Source: Ornithinimicrobium avium (GTDB lineage Bacteria; Actinomycetota; Actinomycetes; Actinomycetales; Dermatophilaceae). Taken from it: a DNA stretch of 64,000 nucleotides. Position numbers and translations under genes: made by a program. Of this stretch, positions 27,414 through 35,660 are shown piece after piece. The notes below the pieces were generated by a model that was not told the origin of the DNA, did no database searches, and saw only the letters and a program-made list of their open reading frames with translations. How positions within the stretch are numbered: the stretch's first letter is position 1; each line of letters starts with the position of its first letter. The stretch spans positions 1,240,001 through 1,304,000 of the forward strand of contig NZ_CP031229.1 in NCBI RefSeq assembly GCF_003351765.1. Direction: 5' to 3'.

Positions 27414-28733
27414 CTACCCAGGGGGCGGGATGAGGCCCTGACGCCGGGCGAGCCACGGCAGCTGGTCGGCCAGGGCCGCGGCCCAGGTCGTCCAGGCGTG
27501 ACCGCCGGGATGCTCGCGCAGCTGTACGTCCATCCCCGCCGCCCGGGCGGCCTCGTAGACCTGGTGCGCGTCCTGCCGGTAGACGTGGTCGTCGCTGCCC
27601 ACCGAGACGATCCCCGCGACCTGCGGGTAGCGCTGCCGCGCCATGAGCGTGAGCGGGTCGTTGACCTCCAGCGCCGCCTCGTCGCCGCCGAAGCCGCGCT
27701 CGAGCGTGCGTCCCGGGGTGCCCAGGGTCGGGTGGAGCTCGCCGGACATGTCGAGGAAGGTCGGGAAGACCCGCGGCGCCCGCGTGGCCACCTGGAGCGC
27801 GCAGGTCCCGCCGTTGGAGATGCCGCCGACGGCCCAGTGCGCGTGGTCGGTGTCGACCTGCAGGTGGGCGGTGACCCACGCGGGGACGTCCTGCTGCAGG
27901 TAGGTCGCCACGTCGCCCTTCCACGCGTCGGAGCACAGCGGGTTGGTCAGGCTCCCGCCGAGGTCGTCCGGCACGACCACCACCGGGGCCAGGCCGTGGT
28001 GCGCGGCGGCGAAGGCGTCCATCGTCGCGGTCAGCTCCCCGCCGGTGAGCCAGTCCGAAGGACTGCCGGGCACCCCGGCCACCAGCACCAGGACGGGCAG
28101 GAGCGGGCGCCTCCGGATCAGGTAGGCGGGGGGCAGGTAGACGTAGGCCTCGCGCGGGGAGAACCCCGGGTCCGAGGCCGGGATCGGCGTCCGCACCACG
28201 GTCCCCGCGGCCGGCAGGTCGGGCGGGGCGGTCCACCAGGTGTATGTCGTGCCGCTCCCGGTCGCGGGGTCGGCGACCGGGGCGACGTCGACCTGCTCCA
28301 GGGGCACCGGGTGCAGGTCCAGGCGCAGCGCGACCCCCACCGTGGCATAGGTGGAGAAGTGCGCGTTGAGAGCCACCATGACGGCCAGCAGGGCCAGCGC
28401 GGCCGCGCCCACCGAGCCTGCTGCCTGCCGCACCCGCCTCCCCGTGCGCCACGGCCCGGCCAGGGCCTGGAGGAGGACCAGGGTCAGGGTGCCGATCATC
28501 GTCCAGGTGAAGACGCCGATCTCGTCCGGGACCGGCCGCCAGACCCGGTCGACGCCCCACCAGAGGCCGACGGCGAGCGCCAGGGCGACGAGGACGAGCA
28601 CGACCTGGGTGCGGGCCCGCAGCCGCCTGGTCCGCCGCCACCAGAGCAGGAGGACCACGCCGGCGAGGACGGCCAGCGCCACCGGCCCGACGACGGGGTG
28701 CAGCAGGGGGACCGAGCCGACAAGGTCCTTCAC
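27414..28733 (-). CDS. Membrane-anchored esterase (alpha/beta hydrolase, antigen 85/esterase D type)
   Basis: 439 aa. Three or four N-terminal TM segments (about residues 10-125) are followed by an external alpha/beta hydrolase. The nucleophile is in GGISNGGTCAL, the acid probably in SVGSDDHVYRQ and the histidine in EHPGGHAWTTW. It starts at GTG 28733, and that GTG overlaps the stop of the upstream aminoacyltransferase gene (GTGA), so the two are translationally coupled. An esterase paired with a lipid aminoacyltransferase could remove the aminoacyl group from lipid; that role is an inference from context. The active site should face outwards. Confidence 0.85.
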   Translation of the reverse strand: MKDLVGSVPLLHPVVGPVALAVLAGVVLLLWWRRTRRLRARTQVVLVLVALALAVGLWWGVDRVWRPVPDEIGVFTWTMIGTLTLVLLQALAGPWRTGRRVRQAAGSVGAAALALLAVMVALNAHFSTYATVGVALRLDLHPVPLEQVDVAPVADPATGSGTTYTWWTAPPDLPAAGTVVRTPIPASDPGFSPREAYVYLPPAYLIRRRPLLPVLVLVAGVPGSPSDWLTGGELTATMDAFAAAHHGLAPVVVVPDDLGGSLTNPLCSDAWKGDVATYLQQDVPAWVTAHLQVDTDHAHWAVGGISNGGTCALQVATRAPRVFPTFLDMSGELHPTLGTPGRTLERGFGGDEAALEVNDPLTLMARQRYPQVAGIVSVGSDDHVYRQDAHQVYEAARAAGMDVQLREHPGGHAWTTWAAALADQLPWLARRQGLIPPPG

Positions 28734-31270
28734 CGGTCCGCCCTCGTCAGCGTGCGGCCCAGCCGCACTCCGTCCACCACGCGCAGGTGCGGCAGGTAGG
28801 CGTGCGCGACCGCCCGGCCCACCAGCGGCAGGTCGCCGGGGTCGGGCAGGCACAGGTAGAGCGGCTCCTCGCTCACCCCGAACTTCGCCTTGAAGGCGTG
28901 CAGGCTGCGGAAGCCGTAGGCCGGCTCCAGGACCCGGCCGAGCCAGTCCAGGACGTCGGTGAGCAGCGCCTGGTCACGGCCGCCGCTCCCGTCCCCGCTG
29001 CCGTCCTCGGCGGTCGTGGCGGCCTCGCCGTCGGGCCGGCCCGCGTGGGCGAGCGGGGCGCCCGAGAGGGAGAGGAGCCGCATACCCTCCTCCTGGGCGT
29101 CCAGCGCCGCCCGGGCGATGAGGAACTCCATCACCGACCGGAAGCCGTCCTCCCGGCGACGCATGACGTCGAGGGTGAGGCCGACCACCTCGCCGCCGTC
29201 GTGGACCGGCAGCCAGGAGGTCACGCCGTGGACGCGCCCCTCGCCGTCCTCGGCGAGGAGCAGCCGGACCTGCGGGTCATCCATCTCGGCGAGCCCGCCG
29301 AGGGTGAAGCCCATCTCGGGGAGCGCCTTGTCGGCCAGCCAGGCGCGCGAGATCTCCCGCAGCTGCTCGCGCCTGCCCTCCGAGGCGTCCTGCCAGGTCG
29401 TCCAGCGGGCGACCACGCCGTCCCGCCCGGCCCGGTTGAGGGCGGTGCGCACGTCCTGGAAGGCCTTGCCGCGGAAGCCGACCTCGCCCAGCGCCAGCAG
29501 GGCCTCCTGCGCCACCTGGACGCTGGTCCAGCCGAGCCGGGCCGTCACCGCCTCGGTGCCGGGGTGGACGGAGTACAGGGCGGGGACGAGCGCCCGGGAG
29601 GCGCAGTGCTCGGCGAACTCGCGGACGACGGCCTCGAGGTCCTCGGGCGCGCAGACCGGGTCGCCGACGGTGAGCGCCACACCCCCCGACGTCCGGTAGG
29701 CCACCGCCGCGCGCCGGTCCGCGGAGGTCCACGTCTGGTTGCCGGCCCAGGTGCCCAGCCAGGACAGCGTGCTCGTGACGGGGGCGACCTCGCGCACGGT
29801 GCGCCGGTAGGCGTCCTGGTCGGCGGTCCCCTCCTCGACTGGCCGGAAGGAGCGCGCGAGCAGCACGCAGGAGACCGCCCAGGGCAGGATCGGCAGCCAC
29901 TGGACCAGCACCTTGGCCAGCGTGCCGTCGGGCAGCGACAGCGGCGTGAGCACGGTGAGCGCGGTAGAGGGCAGCAGGGCGACCCCCACGTCCGAGAGCA
30001 GCCCGCGCAGGGTCGCGTCGGGCACGAACTGCTCTCGCACCGCGAGCCCGCCGACCACGATCGTGGCGGCCACGGCCGCCGTGACGACCAGGACGCCGAC
30101 CCAGAAGCGGCGGTAGGTGCCTTCCTGCGCACGGACCCGGAAGGACCGACGGTTGGCCAGGACGGCGCCGGCCAGGAGCAGGGGCACCAGCACGGGCACG
30201 ATCAGGCGCGCACCGGGCAGCATCGACCCGGGCGCCACGGCGAGGTGGTTGCCGGGCAGGGAGCCGTCGTAGCGGACGCCGATGAACAGGTGGGCGGCCG
30301 CCAGCACGGCGAGGAGCCCCTGGAGCACGAGCGTGCCGACGAGGGCCGCGCGCCGGCCCCGGCGCAGCCCCTCGGCGAGGACCAGCTGCAGGAGCAGCGG
30401 CAGGACCGAGAGCAGGGTGGTCCCGACCCCGGTCTCCCGCAGCACGTAGACCGCCCGGTCGCACTCGTTCTCCCGGGCCCGGTCGGCGCACAGCGCCAGG
30501 ACCTCCCCGGGCGTGTAGGCGGCCCCGGCGAACAGGAACCGCGTCGCGGACAGCGGTCCCACCAGGTGGGGGCTGCCCAGCGACAGCAGGATGCCGACGG
30601 CCACGGCCGCCACCGAGGTCGCGGTGAGCACGCGGATCTCGTGCCGGCTGCCGACCACGCGCGCGCGCCGGATCTGGCCCGGGAAGAACCAGGCGCCGAG
30701 CAGCACCCCGAGGCCGGCGGCCAGCAGCACCGCGACGTCCTGGGGCTCCCCGGCGAAGGCGGCCGCGACCAGCAGGAGCGGGAAGGCCGCCGACCAGACC
30801 CGGCGACGCCACAGCGAGTGCATCGGCACCGACGCCGCGACCGCGGCCGCCCACACCCCGGGCCAGGGCGACCCGACCGGGGCGGTGAGCAGGTGGGTGC
30901 CCCAGACGGGGTCGACGAGGGTGACGGCCCGGGCCAGGGCCCAGGTGAGCAGGAGCGCCACCATCTGGCCCCCGACGAAGGACCCCAGGAAGCGTGCCGG
31001 TCCCAGCCTGCGCTCGGCGGCGCCGCCGAGGACGAGCACCCCGAGCGCCGCGGCGAGCGCGCGCAGCAGGTCGGGGGTGGACACTGGTGAGGTGAGCAGG
31101 TGCGGCCAGGCCCCGGGCAGGTCCTCGAGCACGAGCGGCCGCACCGGGCCGGCGGTCCAGGCCGTGGCGAGGGCGACGCCCAGCACGACGACCGCCAGCG
31201 CGACCGACACCGGCGCACCCCGCAGGTGCCGCAGCACCGCGTCCCACCCCTGCGCCGCCCGCAGCTTCAT
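28730..31270 (-). CDS. Membrane protein with C-terminal DUF2156 lipid aminoacyltransferase domain (MprF-like)
   Basis: 846 aa. The N-terminal half has roughly 10-12 TM segments and begins with a rhomboid-like block (LVLGGAAERRLGPARFLGSF). The C-terminal 330 residues are the DUF2156/phosphatidylglycerol lysyltransferase domain, with VAYRTSGGVALTVGDPVCAP, GFRGKAFQDVRTALNRAGRD and FKAKFGVSEEPLYLCLPDPG. Related enzymes move Lys or Ala from aminoacyl-tRNA to phosphatidylglycerol, lowering the negative surface charge. The amino acid used cannot be told. ATG 31270 has AGGAG 9 bases upstream. The stop overlaps the esterase start. A Gly/Ser/Asp-rich linker (about 28980-29040) interrupts the domain. 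Confidence 0.85.
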   Translation of the reverse strand: MKLRAAQGWDAVLRHLRGAPVSVALAVVVLGVALATAWTAGPVRPLVLEDLPGAWPHLLTSPVSTPDLLRALAAALGVLVLGGAAERRLGPARFLGSFVGGQMVALLLTWALARAVTLVDPVWGTHLLTAPVGSPWPGVWAAAVAASVPMHSLWRRRVWSAAFPLLLVAAAFAGEPQDVAVLLAAGLGVLLGAWFFPGQIRRARVVGSRHEIRVLTATSVAAVAVGILLSLGSPHLVGPLSATRFLFAGAAYTPGEVLALCADRARENECDRAVYVLRETGVGTTLLSVLPLLLQLVLAEGLRRGRRAALVGTLVLQGLLAVLAAAHLFIGVRYDGSLPGNHLAVAPGSMLPGARLIVPVLVPLLLAGAVLANRRSFRVRAQEGTYRRFWVGVLVVTAAVAATIVVGGLAVREQFVPDATLRGLLSDVGVALLPSTALTVLTPLSLPDGTLAKVLVQWLPILPWAVSCVLLARSFRPVEEGTADQDAYRRTVREVAPVTSTLSWLGTWAGNQTWTSADRRAAVAYRTSGGVALTVGDPVCAPEDLEAVVREFAEHCASRALVPALYSVHPGTEAVTARLGWTSVQVAQEALLALGEVGFRGKAFQDVRTALNRAGRDGVVARWTTWQDASEGRREQLREISRAWLADKALPEMGFTLGGLAEMDDPQVRLLLAEDGEGRVHGVTSWLPVHDGGEVVGLTLDVMRRREDGFRSVMEFLIARAALDAQEEGMRLLSLSGAPLAHAGRPDGEAATTAEDGSGDGSGGRDQALLTDVLDWLGRVLEPAYGFRSLHAFKAKFGVSEEPLYLCLPDPGDLPLVGRAVAHAYLPHLRVVDGVRLGRTLTRADR

Positions 31271-31340
31271 CCGTCTGTCTCCTGACCTCGTCCGACGGCC
31301 CCGTGCACGAACCAGGCCGTGCACGCTTCACCGTACGTCC

Positions 31341-31430
31341 GACGCGCCCCACCCCACTCGACCTGCGACACGATCGCCCCACCCCGCACGACCGGCGACA
31401 CGATCGGCCCACCCCGCACGACCGGATGGA
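31341..31430. repeat. Three tandem copies of a 30-bp repeat in a divergent promoter region
   Basis: Copies at 31341-31370, 31371-31400 and 31401-31430 share the frame CGATCGGCCCACCCCGCACG followed by ACCGGCGACA. Copies 2 and 3 are nearly identical and copy 1 has diverged. The array lies between the aminoacyltransferase start (31270) and the alpha/beta hydrolase start (31433). Related ACCGGCGACACG(A/G/C)TCGG sequences occur at 27390-27410, 49841-49860 and 49900-49920. Confidence 0.75.
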
Positions 31431-31432
31431 CA

Positions 31433-32320
31433 GTGAACGGGCCCGCCCCCGGCCCGGCGGACCGGGTCGAGCACGGCGACCCGCACGGCGTCGCGGTGCT
31501 CTACCTCCACGGCACGCCGGGCTCGCGGGTCGAGTCGCGCCTGCTGGCCGACGCGGCGCGTCGCGCGGGCGTCCGGCTGATCGGCGTCGACCGGCCCGGG
31601 TTCGGACAGACGCCGCTGCCCGGCTCCCCCCGGCTCGAGAACTGGCCGGTGCGGGTCGAGCGGCTGGCCGACCGGTTGGGTCTGGACCGGTTCGCCGTGG
31701 TCGGGTGGTCCGGCGGCGGGGTCTACGCACTGGCCTGTGTGGCAGCGCTCCCTGACCGGATCAGCCGGGTCGCTCTGGTCGCCCCGGCCGGGCCTGGGCA
31801 CGGCCACGGCGTGGGCGGCTGGCTGGAGACCGCCTCGAGCAGCCTGCTGGCCACCCTCGCCGGGGTGCCCGGGCTGGTGACCCTGGCGGGGAAGGCAGCC
31901 GGCGCGGCCCGGCGCCTGCCCCCGCTGCGCGGTCGGGTGCCCACGCCACGCACCGTGCGCACCCTCGTCGCCGCCGCGCAGCACGCCCTGCGGCACGGCG
32001 CCGCCGGCTGGCGGCACGAGCTCGGGGTGCTGGGCGAGGACTGGGGACCGCTGGTCACCTCGGCGCGGGAGGCGATGGACGCGCGCGCGGCGGCGGGCGA
32101 CCCCCTGCCGCTGACGGTCTGGCACGGCACGCCCGACCGGTCGGTCCCGGTCGCCGAGGGTCGCGCCCTCGCGGCCGCGCTCGGAGCCCTGCTGGTCGAG
32201 GACCCGGACGCGGGGCACGTGGGCGTCCTGGTCAGGCACGCCGCCGAGGTGATGGAGTTCCTGGCCGGCGAGGCGGCCGAGCCTCAGCGGTCGGCGGGCA
32301 GCGGCACGTCGGGGCCGTAG
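31433..32320 (+). CDS. Alpha/beta fold hydrolase
   Basis: 295 aa. The oxyanion motif VLYLHGTPGSR, the conserved VDRPGFGQT, the nucleophile elbow VVGWSGGGVYALA and the late WHGTPDRSVPVAEGR (acid) with DAGHVG (histidine) make a complete hydrolase triad. The layout is that of proline-iminopeptidase or lipase-like hydrolases of actinobacteria; the substrate is unknown. The start is uncertain. GTG 31433 (VNGPAPGPADRV) was chosen because the frame upstream crosses the tandem repeat array; its ribosome binding site GGATGG is weak. The gene is convergent with the gene at 32340 across 19 bases. Confidence 0.82.
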   Translation: MNGPAPGPADRVEHGDPHGVAVLYLHGTPGSRVESRLLADAARRAGVRLIGVDRPGFGQTPLPGSPRLENWPVRVERLADRLGLDRFAVVGWSGGGVYALACVAALPDRISRVALVAPAGPGHGHGVGGWLETASSSLLATLAGVPGLVTLAGKAAGAARRLPPLRGRVPTPRTVRTLVAAAQHALRHGAAGWRHELGVLGEDWGPLVTSAREAMDARAAAGDPLPLTVWHGTPDRSVPVAEGRALAAALGALLVEDPDAGHVGVLVRHAAEVMEFLAGEAAEPQRSAGSGTSGP

Positions 32321-32339
32321 GCCGGCACAGCAGGACGCG

Positions 32340-32783
32340 TCAGGCGACGTCCCTCGGCTGCGCCGACCGCAGCTGTCCGGCGACGGGCAGGTGAAAGACG
32401 CCGGCGGTCGTGACCAGGAAGGTGCCGTGGAGGGTGAGCAGCGCGCGGCGGCATACCTCGATGGCGTGCTGGTGCAGCCGGCGGTCGTCGTCGTTCACGC
32501 CGCCGCGGGCCCGGGCGACGGCGAGGACCAGGCCGTCGACGCCAGGAAGGTGCAGGCTGCCGAGCACGACGGCCGAGACCGCCTCGAGGAGGGCTGCCGG
32601 GCGCGGCACGTCGGCGACGAAGATCGGCTGGGACAGCGACCCGTCGGGCCGGCAGAGCAGGACGCTCAGGCCGCCGGCGGTTCTGTCGTCGTCGCTGACG
32701 CACAGGTCCAGGACGTCGGCGGCGAAGGCCGGGTCGGCGAGGGAACGGGTGGGCCAGTCTTGGGGCAGGTCGTGGAAGCTCAT
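32340..32783 (-). CDS. Hypothetical protein, weakly RadC/JAB-like
   Basis: 147 aa, soluble. No family recognised with confidence. The order of strands, and the segment LVLAVARARGGVNDDDRRLH followed by HAIEVCRRALLTLHGTFLVT, loosely resemble the JAB/RadC-like arrangement in which the zinc motif H-x-H-P-S-G would fall at ARARGG. The metal ligands are missing. If related at all, this is an inactive version. ATG 32783 starts in a sensible place. A TTATCCACA sequence lies 41-49 bases upstream. It may be expressed on its own. Confidence 0.6.
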   Translation of the reverse strand: MSFHDLPQDWPTRSLADPAFAADVLDLCVSDDDRTAGGLSVLLCRPDGSLSQPIFVADVPRPAALLEAVSAVVLGSLHLPGVDGLVLAVARARGGVNDDDRRLHQHAIEVCRRALLTLHGTFLVTTAGVFHLPVAGQLRSAQPRDVA

Positions 32784-32823
32784 GCACCGAAGCGTGCCGA
32801 GGACGGCCCTCCCGCCGCAGAAG

Positions 32824-32832
32824 TTATCCACA
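32824..32832 (+). promoter_or_regulatory. Lone consensus DnaA box
   Basis: TTATCCACA is a perfect match to the classical DnaA box, in the 106-base gap upstream of the hypothetical gene at 32340-32783. A single box may let DnaA or the chromosome cycle influence that gene, or may be chance. No cluster of boxes or AT-rich region suggests an origin. Confidence 0.3.
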
Positions 32833-32889
32833 ACCACCGGCCGGGGCCGTCCGGCCTGCGGGCCTCACCCTGCCGGTCGCGACCCCACG

Positions 32890-34149
32890 TCAGAGCAGCA
32901 GCGAGACCGAGTGGATGACCAGCCCGACGAGCGCACCGACGATCGTTCCGTTGAGCCGAATGAACTGCAGGTCGCGGCCGACGTGCAGCTCGATCTTGTC
33001 GGAGGCCTCCTGGGCGTCCCAGCGGTGGATCGTCGAGGAGATGACGGAGGTGATCTCCGGGCCGTAGCGCTCCACCAGACCCACGACCAGGTCCGCGGTC
33101 CACGCCTCGAGCCTGGAGCGCATCGCGTCGTCGGCGAGGACGCGGGTGCCCAGGCCGCAGAGCTCGGCGGCCATCCGGGTGCGGACGTGGCCGGTGGGGT
33201 CGGTCAGCGCCTCCAGGACCGTGGCCCGCAGCGTCTCGCCCAGGCGCACGCCGGTGGCGCTGACCTGCGGGTGGTCCAGCAGCCGCTCCTTGAGCGACTC
33301 GAAGCGGGCCATCGTCATCCGGTCGCGCTGCAGGTCCGTGGCCAGGTCCGCCAGGTAGGAGTCGAGCGCAGCGCGGACGTTGTGCTGCGGGTCGTCCTTG
33401 ATGTCGCGGCCCCAGCGCAGGACCTCCTGGTAGACGCGGCGGGTGACCTGGTCGTTGACCCAGGTCGGCGCCCAGGACGGGGCGCGGGAGCGCACGATCG
33501 CCTCGACCTCGTCCTGGTGCAGCGCCAGCCAGGCGTGCAGCTCGCGCGCGACGAGGTCGACCAGGCCGTGGTGGGAGCCGTCCTCGACGACCCGCTCGAG
33601 CAGGTGGCCGGCCAGCGGCGAGAGGTCCTCGCGGCGCACGCGCGGGATGATCACGTCCTCGACGAGGGTGCGCAGCTCGGCCTCGTCGACCCGCTCGACG
33701 GCCCGCACGAGGAAGGGCACCACCTCGGAGACGACGCGCTCGGCGTTCTCCGGGTGGGAGACCCACTCCCCCAGGCGCCGCACCACCTCGGCGTCCAGGA
33801 CCTTCTCGCGCATCACCTGCGGGGTGAGGAAGTTCTCGCTGACGAACTGCTCCAGGCTGGCGCCCAGGTCGTCCTTGCGGCGCCGGACCAGTGCGGTGTG
33901 CGGGATCGGCAGCCCGAGCGGGTGGCGGAAGAGCGCCGTGACCGCGAACCAGTCGGCGATCGCGCCCACCATCCCCGCCTCGGCGCCGGCGTTGACGAAC
34001 GCCCACCCACCGACCCGGCCGTGCGTGAGCAGGTAGATCACCGCCATGAGCACGAGCAGGCCGGTCGCGACCATGCGCATGCGGCGCAGCCCGGCGCGCC
34101 GGGTGGCGTCGTCGACGTGCCTGGGGGCGTCGGTGGTCAGCGTGGTCAC
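32890..34149 (-). CDS. DUF445 family membrane-associated protein
   Basis: 419 aa. An N-terminal TM segment (MVATGLLVLMAVIYLLTHG) is followed by the family signature FVNAGAEAGMVGAIADWFAV and TALFRHPLGLPIPHTALV. A long helical region and a second TM helix at the C-terminus (IVGALVGLVIHSVSLLL) complete the protein. The layout is that of the DUF445/YheB-like family, whose function is unknown. The GTG at 34149 is used as start. It is divergent from the pxpABC operon, 131 bases away. Confidence 0.88.
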   Translation of the reverse strand: MTTLTTDAPRHVDDATRRAGLRRMRMVATGLLVLMAVIYLLTHGRVGGWAFVNAGAEAGMVGAIADWFAVTALFRHPLGLPIPHTALVRRRKDDLGASLEQFVSENFLTPQVMREKVLDAEVVRRLGEWVSHPENAERVVSEVVPFLVRAVERVDEAELRTLVEDVIIPRVRREDLSPLAGHLLERVVEDGSHHGLVDLVARELHAWLALHQDEVEAIVRSRAPSWAPTWVNDQVTRRVYQEVLRWGRDIKDDPQHNVRAALDSYLADLATDLQRDRMTMARFESLKERLLDHPQVSATGVRLGETLRATVLEALTDPTGHVRTRMAAELCGLGTRVLADDAMRSRLEAWTADLVVGLVERYGPEITSVISSTIHRWDAQEASDKIELHVGRDLQFIRLNGTIVGALVGLVIHSVSLLL

Positions 34150-34280
34150 GCACAGAGCCTAGTCACTACGACGGGCTGGGCCGGCCGCCCTCGGTACGGC
34201 AGCATGGGTGCTGACCGACGACCCGGCGTTCGACCCGAACCGTCCCGCCATCGACCTGACCGCCGGCTGAGGAGGAGACC

Positions 34281-35048
34281 GTGAGCCCCATCGACCTCAA
34301 CTCCGACCTCGGCGAGGGCGTCGGCGGTCCCAGCTCCCGCCTCGACGACGACCTCCTGGAGGTCGTCACCAGCGCCAACGTCGCCTGCGGCTTCCACGCC
34401 GGTGGCCCCTCGACCATGCGCGGCGTCACCGCGCACGCGGCGCGCACCGGGGTGGCCGTCGGGGCGCACGTCGCCTACGACGACAAGGAGGGCTTCGGGC
34501 GCCGGTTCATCGACATGGACCCGCACGTCCTCGCCGACGAGGTCCTCTACCAGGTGGCGGCGCTGGACGCCTTCGCCCGCAGGGCCGGCACCCGGGTCAC
34601 CTACGTCAAGCCGCACGGCGGCCTCTACAACGCGATCGTGACCCACGAGGCCCAGGCGGCCGCGGTGGTCGCCGGGGTCACCGCATACTCCTCCGACCTG
34701 GTGCTGCTCGGGCTGCCCGGCTCGGTGGTGCTGCGGCTGGCCGAGGCGGCCGGCCTGCGGACCGCGCAGGAGGCCTTCGCCGACCGCGCGTACACACCGG
34801 AGGGTCACCTCGTCCCCCGGACCCAGGAGGGCGCGGTCCTGCACGACCCGGCGGAGATCGCGCGGCGCTGCGTGGCGATGGCGACCGGCGAGGCGATCAC
34901 CGACGTCAACGGCGACCGGCTGCTGGTGCGCGCCGACTCGATCTGCGTGCACGGCGACACGCCTGGCGCGCTGGGGATCGCCCGTGCCGTGCGCGCGGCG
35001 CTGCGCGAGGCGGGCGCGGACCTGGCGCCCTTCGCCCGGGCGGTGTGA
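34281..35048 (+). CDS. pxpA: 5-oxoprolinase subunit A (LamB/YcsF family)
   Basis: 255 aa. It starts at GTG 34281 with GGAGGAG in front. Family hallmarks are IDLNSDLGEGVGG, TSANVACGFHAGGPSTMRG, VGAHVAYDDKEGFGRR, YVKPHGGLYN and DSICVHGDTPGA, with the metal or catalytic Asp and His residues kept. PxpA, PxpB and PxpC together split 5-oxoproline, a damage product of glutamine and glutamate, to glutamate with ATP. First gene of a three-gene operon; pxpB follows after 3 bases. The 37 codons just upstream (34163-34273) read as an open frame ending in a TGA and may be a remnant. Confidence 0.95.
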   Translation: MSPIDLNSDLGEGVGGPSSRLDDDLLEVVTSANVACGFHAGGPSTMRGVTAHAARTGVAVGAHVAYDDKEGFGRRFIDMDPHVLADEVLYQVAALDAFARRAGTRVTYVKPHGGLYNAIVTHEAQAAAVVAGVTAYSSDLVLLGLPGSVVLRLAEAAGLRTAQEAFADRAYTPEGHLVPRTQEGAVLHDPAEIARRCVAMATGEAITDVNGDRLLVRADSICVHGDTPGALGIARAVRAALREAGADLAPFARAV

Positions 35049-35051
35049 GCC

Positions 35052-35660
35052 GTGCGCATCCTGCCCAGCGGCACCCAGGGGCTGCTCCTGGAGCTCGACT
35101 CCATCGAGGAGGTGCTGGGCCGCTACGCCGCGCTGCGCGAGGCCGACCTGCCGGTGCTCGACCTGGTCCCCGCCGGCCGCACGATCCTGCTCGTCGCCGA
35201 CCGCGGCGCGAGCCTGCCGGACCTGGCTGCCGCGGTCCGGGCGGTGCCCCCGCGCGAGCACGTGCGCGACGACGCCCCCGAGGTGGAGGTGCCGGTCGTC
35301 TACGACGGCGAGGACCTGGCAGAGGCGGCCGGGCTGCTCGGGCTGGACGCCGCCGAGCTGCGGCGGCGGCACCAGGACGAGCGGTGGACGGTGGCGTTCT
35401 GCGGGTTCGCCCCGGGCTTCGGCTACCTCACCGGCGAGCGCTACGCCTGGGACGTGCCGCGCCGGGCGACGCCGCGCACGAGGGTGCCGTCCGGGTCGGT
35501 GGCGCTGGCCGGGGAGTTCACCGGCGTCTACCCGCGCGAGTCGCCCGGCGGCTGGCAGCTGCTCGGGCGGGCGCTGGTGGAGGCCTTCGACCTGCGCCGC
35601 GACCCGCCGGCGCTGCTGGTCCCCGGGGCCCGGGTCCGCTTCGTGGAGGTCGGGGTATGA
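35052..35660 (+). CDS. pxpB: 5-oxoprolinase subunit B (KipI/allophanate hydrolase subunit 1 family)
   Basis: 202 aa. The motif CGFAPGFGYLTGERYAWDVP and the strand RVPSGSVALAGEFTGVYPRE are typical of PxpB/KipI. It forms a complex with PxpC in ATP-dependent 5-oxoproline hydrolysis. Start GTG 35052 lies 3 bases behind pxpA; the stop overlaps the pxpC ATG (ATGA). It is slightly shorter than Bacillus KipI (about 240 aa) at the N-terminus but keeps all conserved blocks. Confidence 0.94.
   Translation: MRILPSGTQGLLLELDSIEEVLGRYAALREADLPVLDLVPAGRTILLVADRGASLPDLAAAVRAVPPREHVRDDAPEVEVPVVYDGEDLAEAAGLLGLDAAELRRRHQDERWTVAFCGFAPGFGYLTGERYAWDVPRRATPRTRVPSGSVALAGEFTGVYPRESPGGWQLLGRALVEAFDLRRDPPALLVPGARVRFVEVGV

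Noticed and set aside
21445..27441. 1998-residue plus-strand open frame
   Set aside because: Antisense shadow of coaE and hrpA; no domain, Arg/Gly/Val-biased composition.
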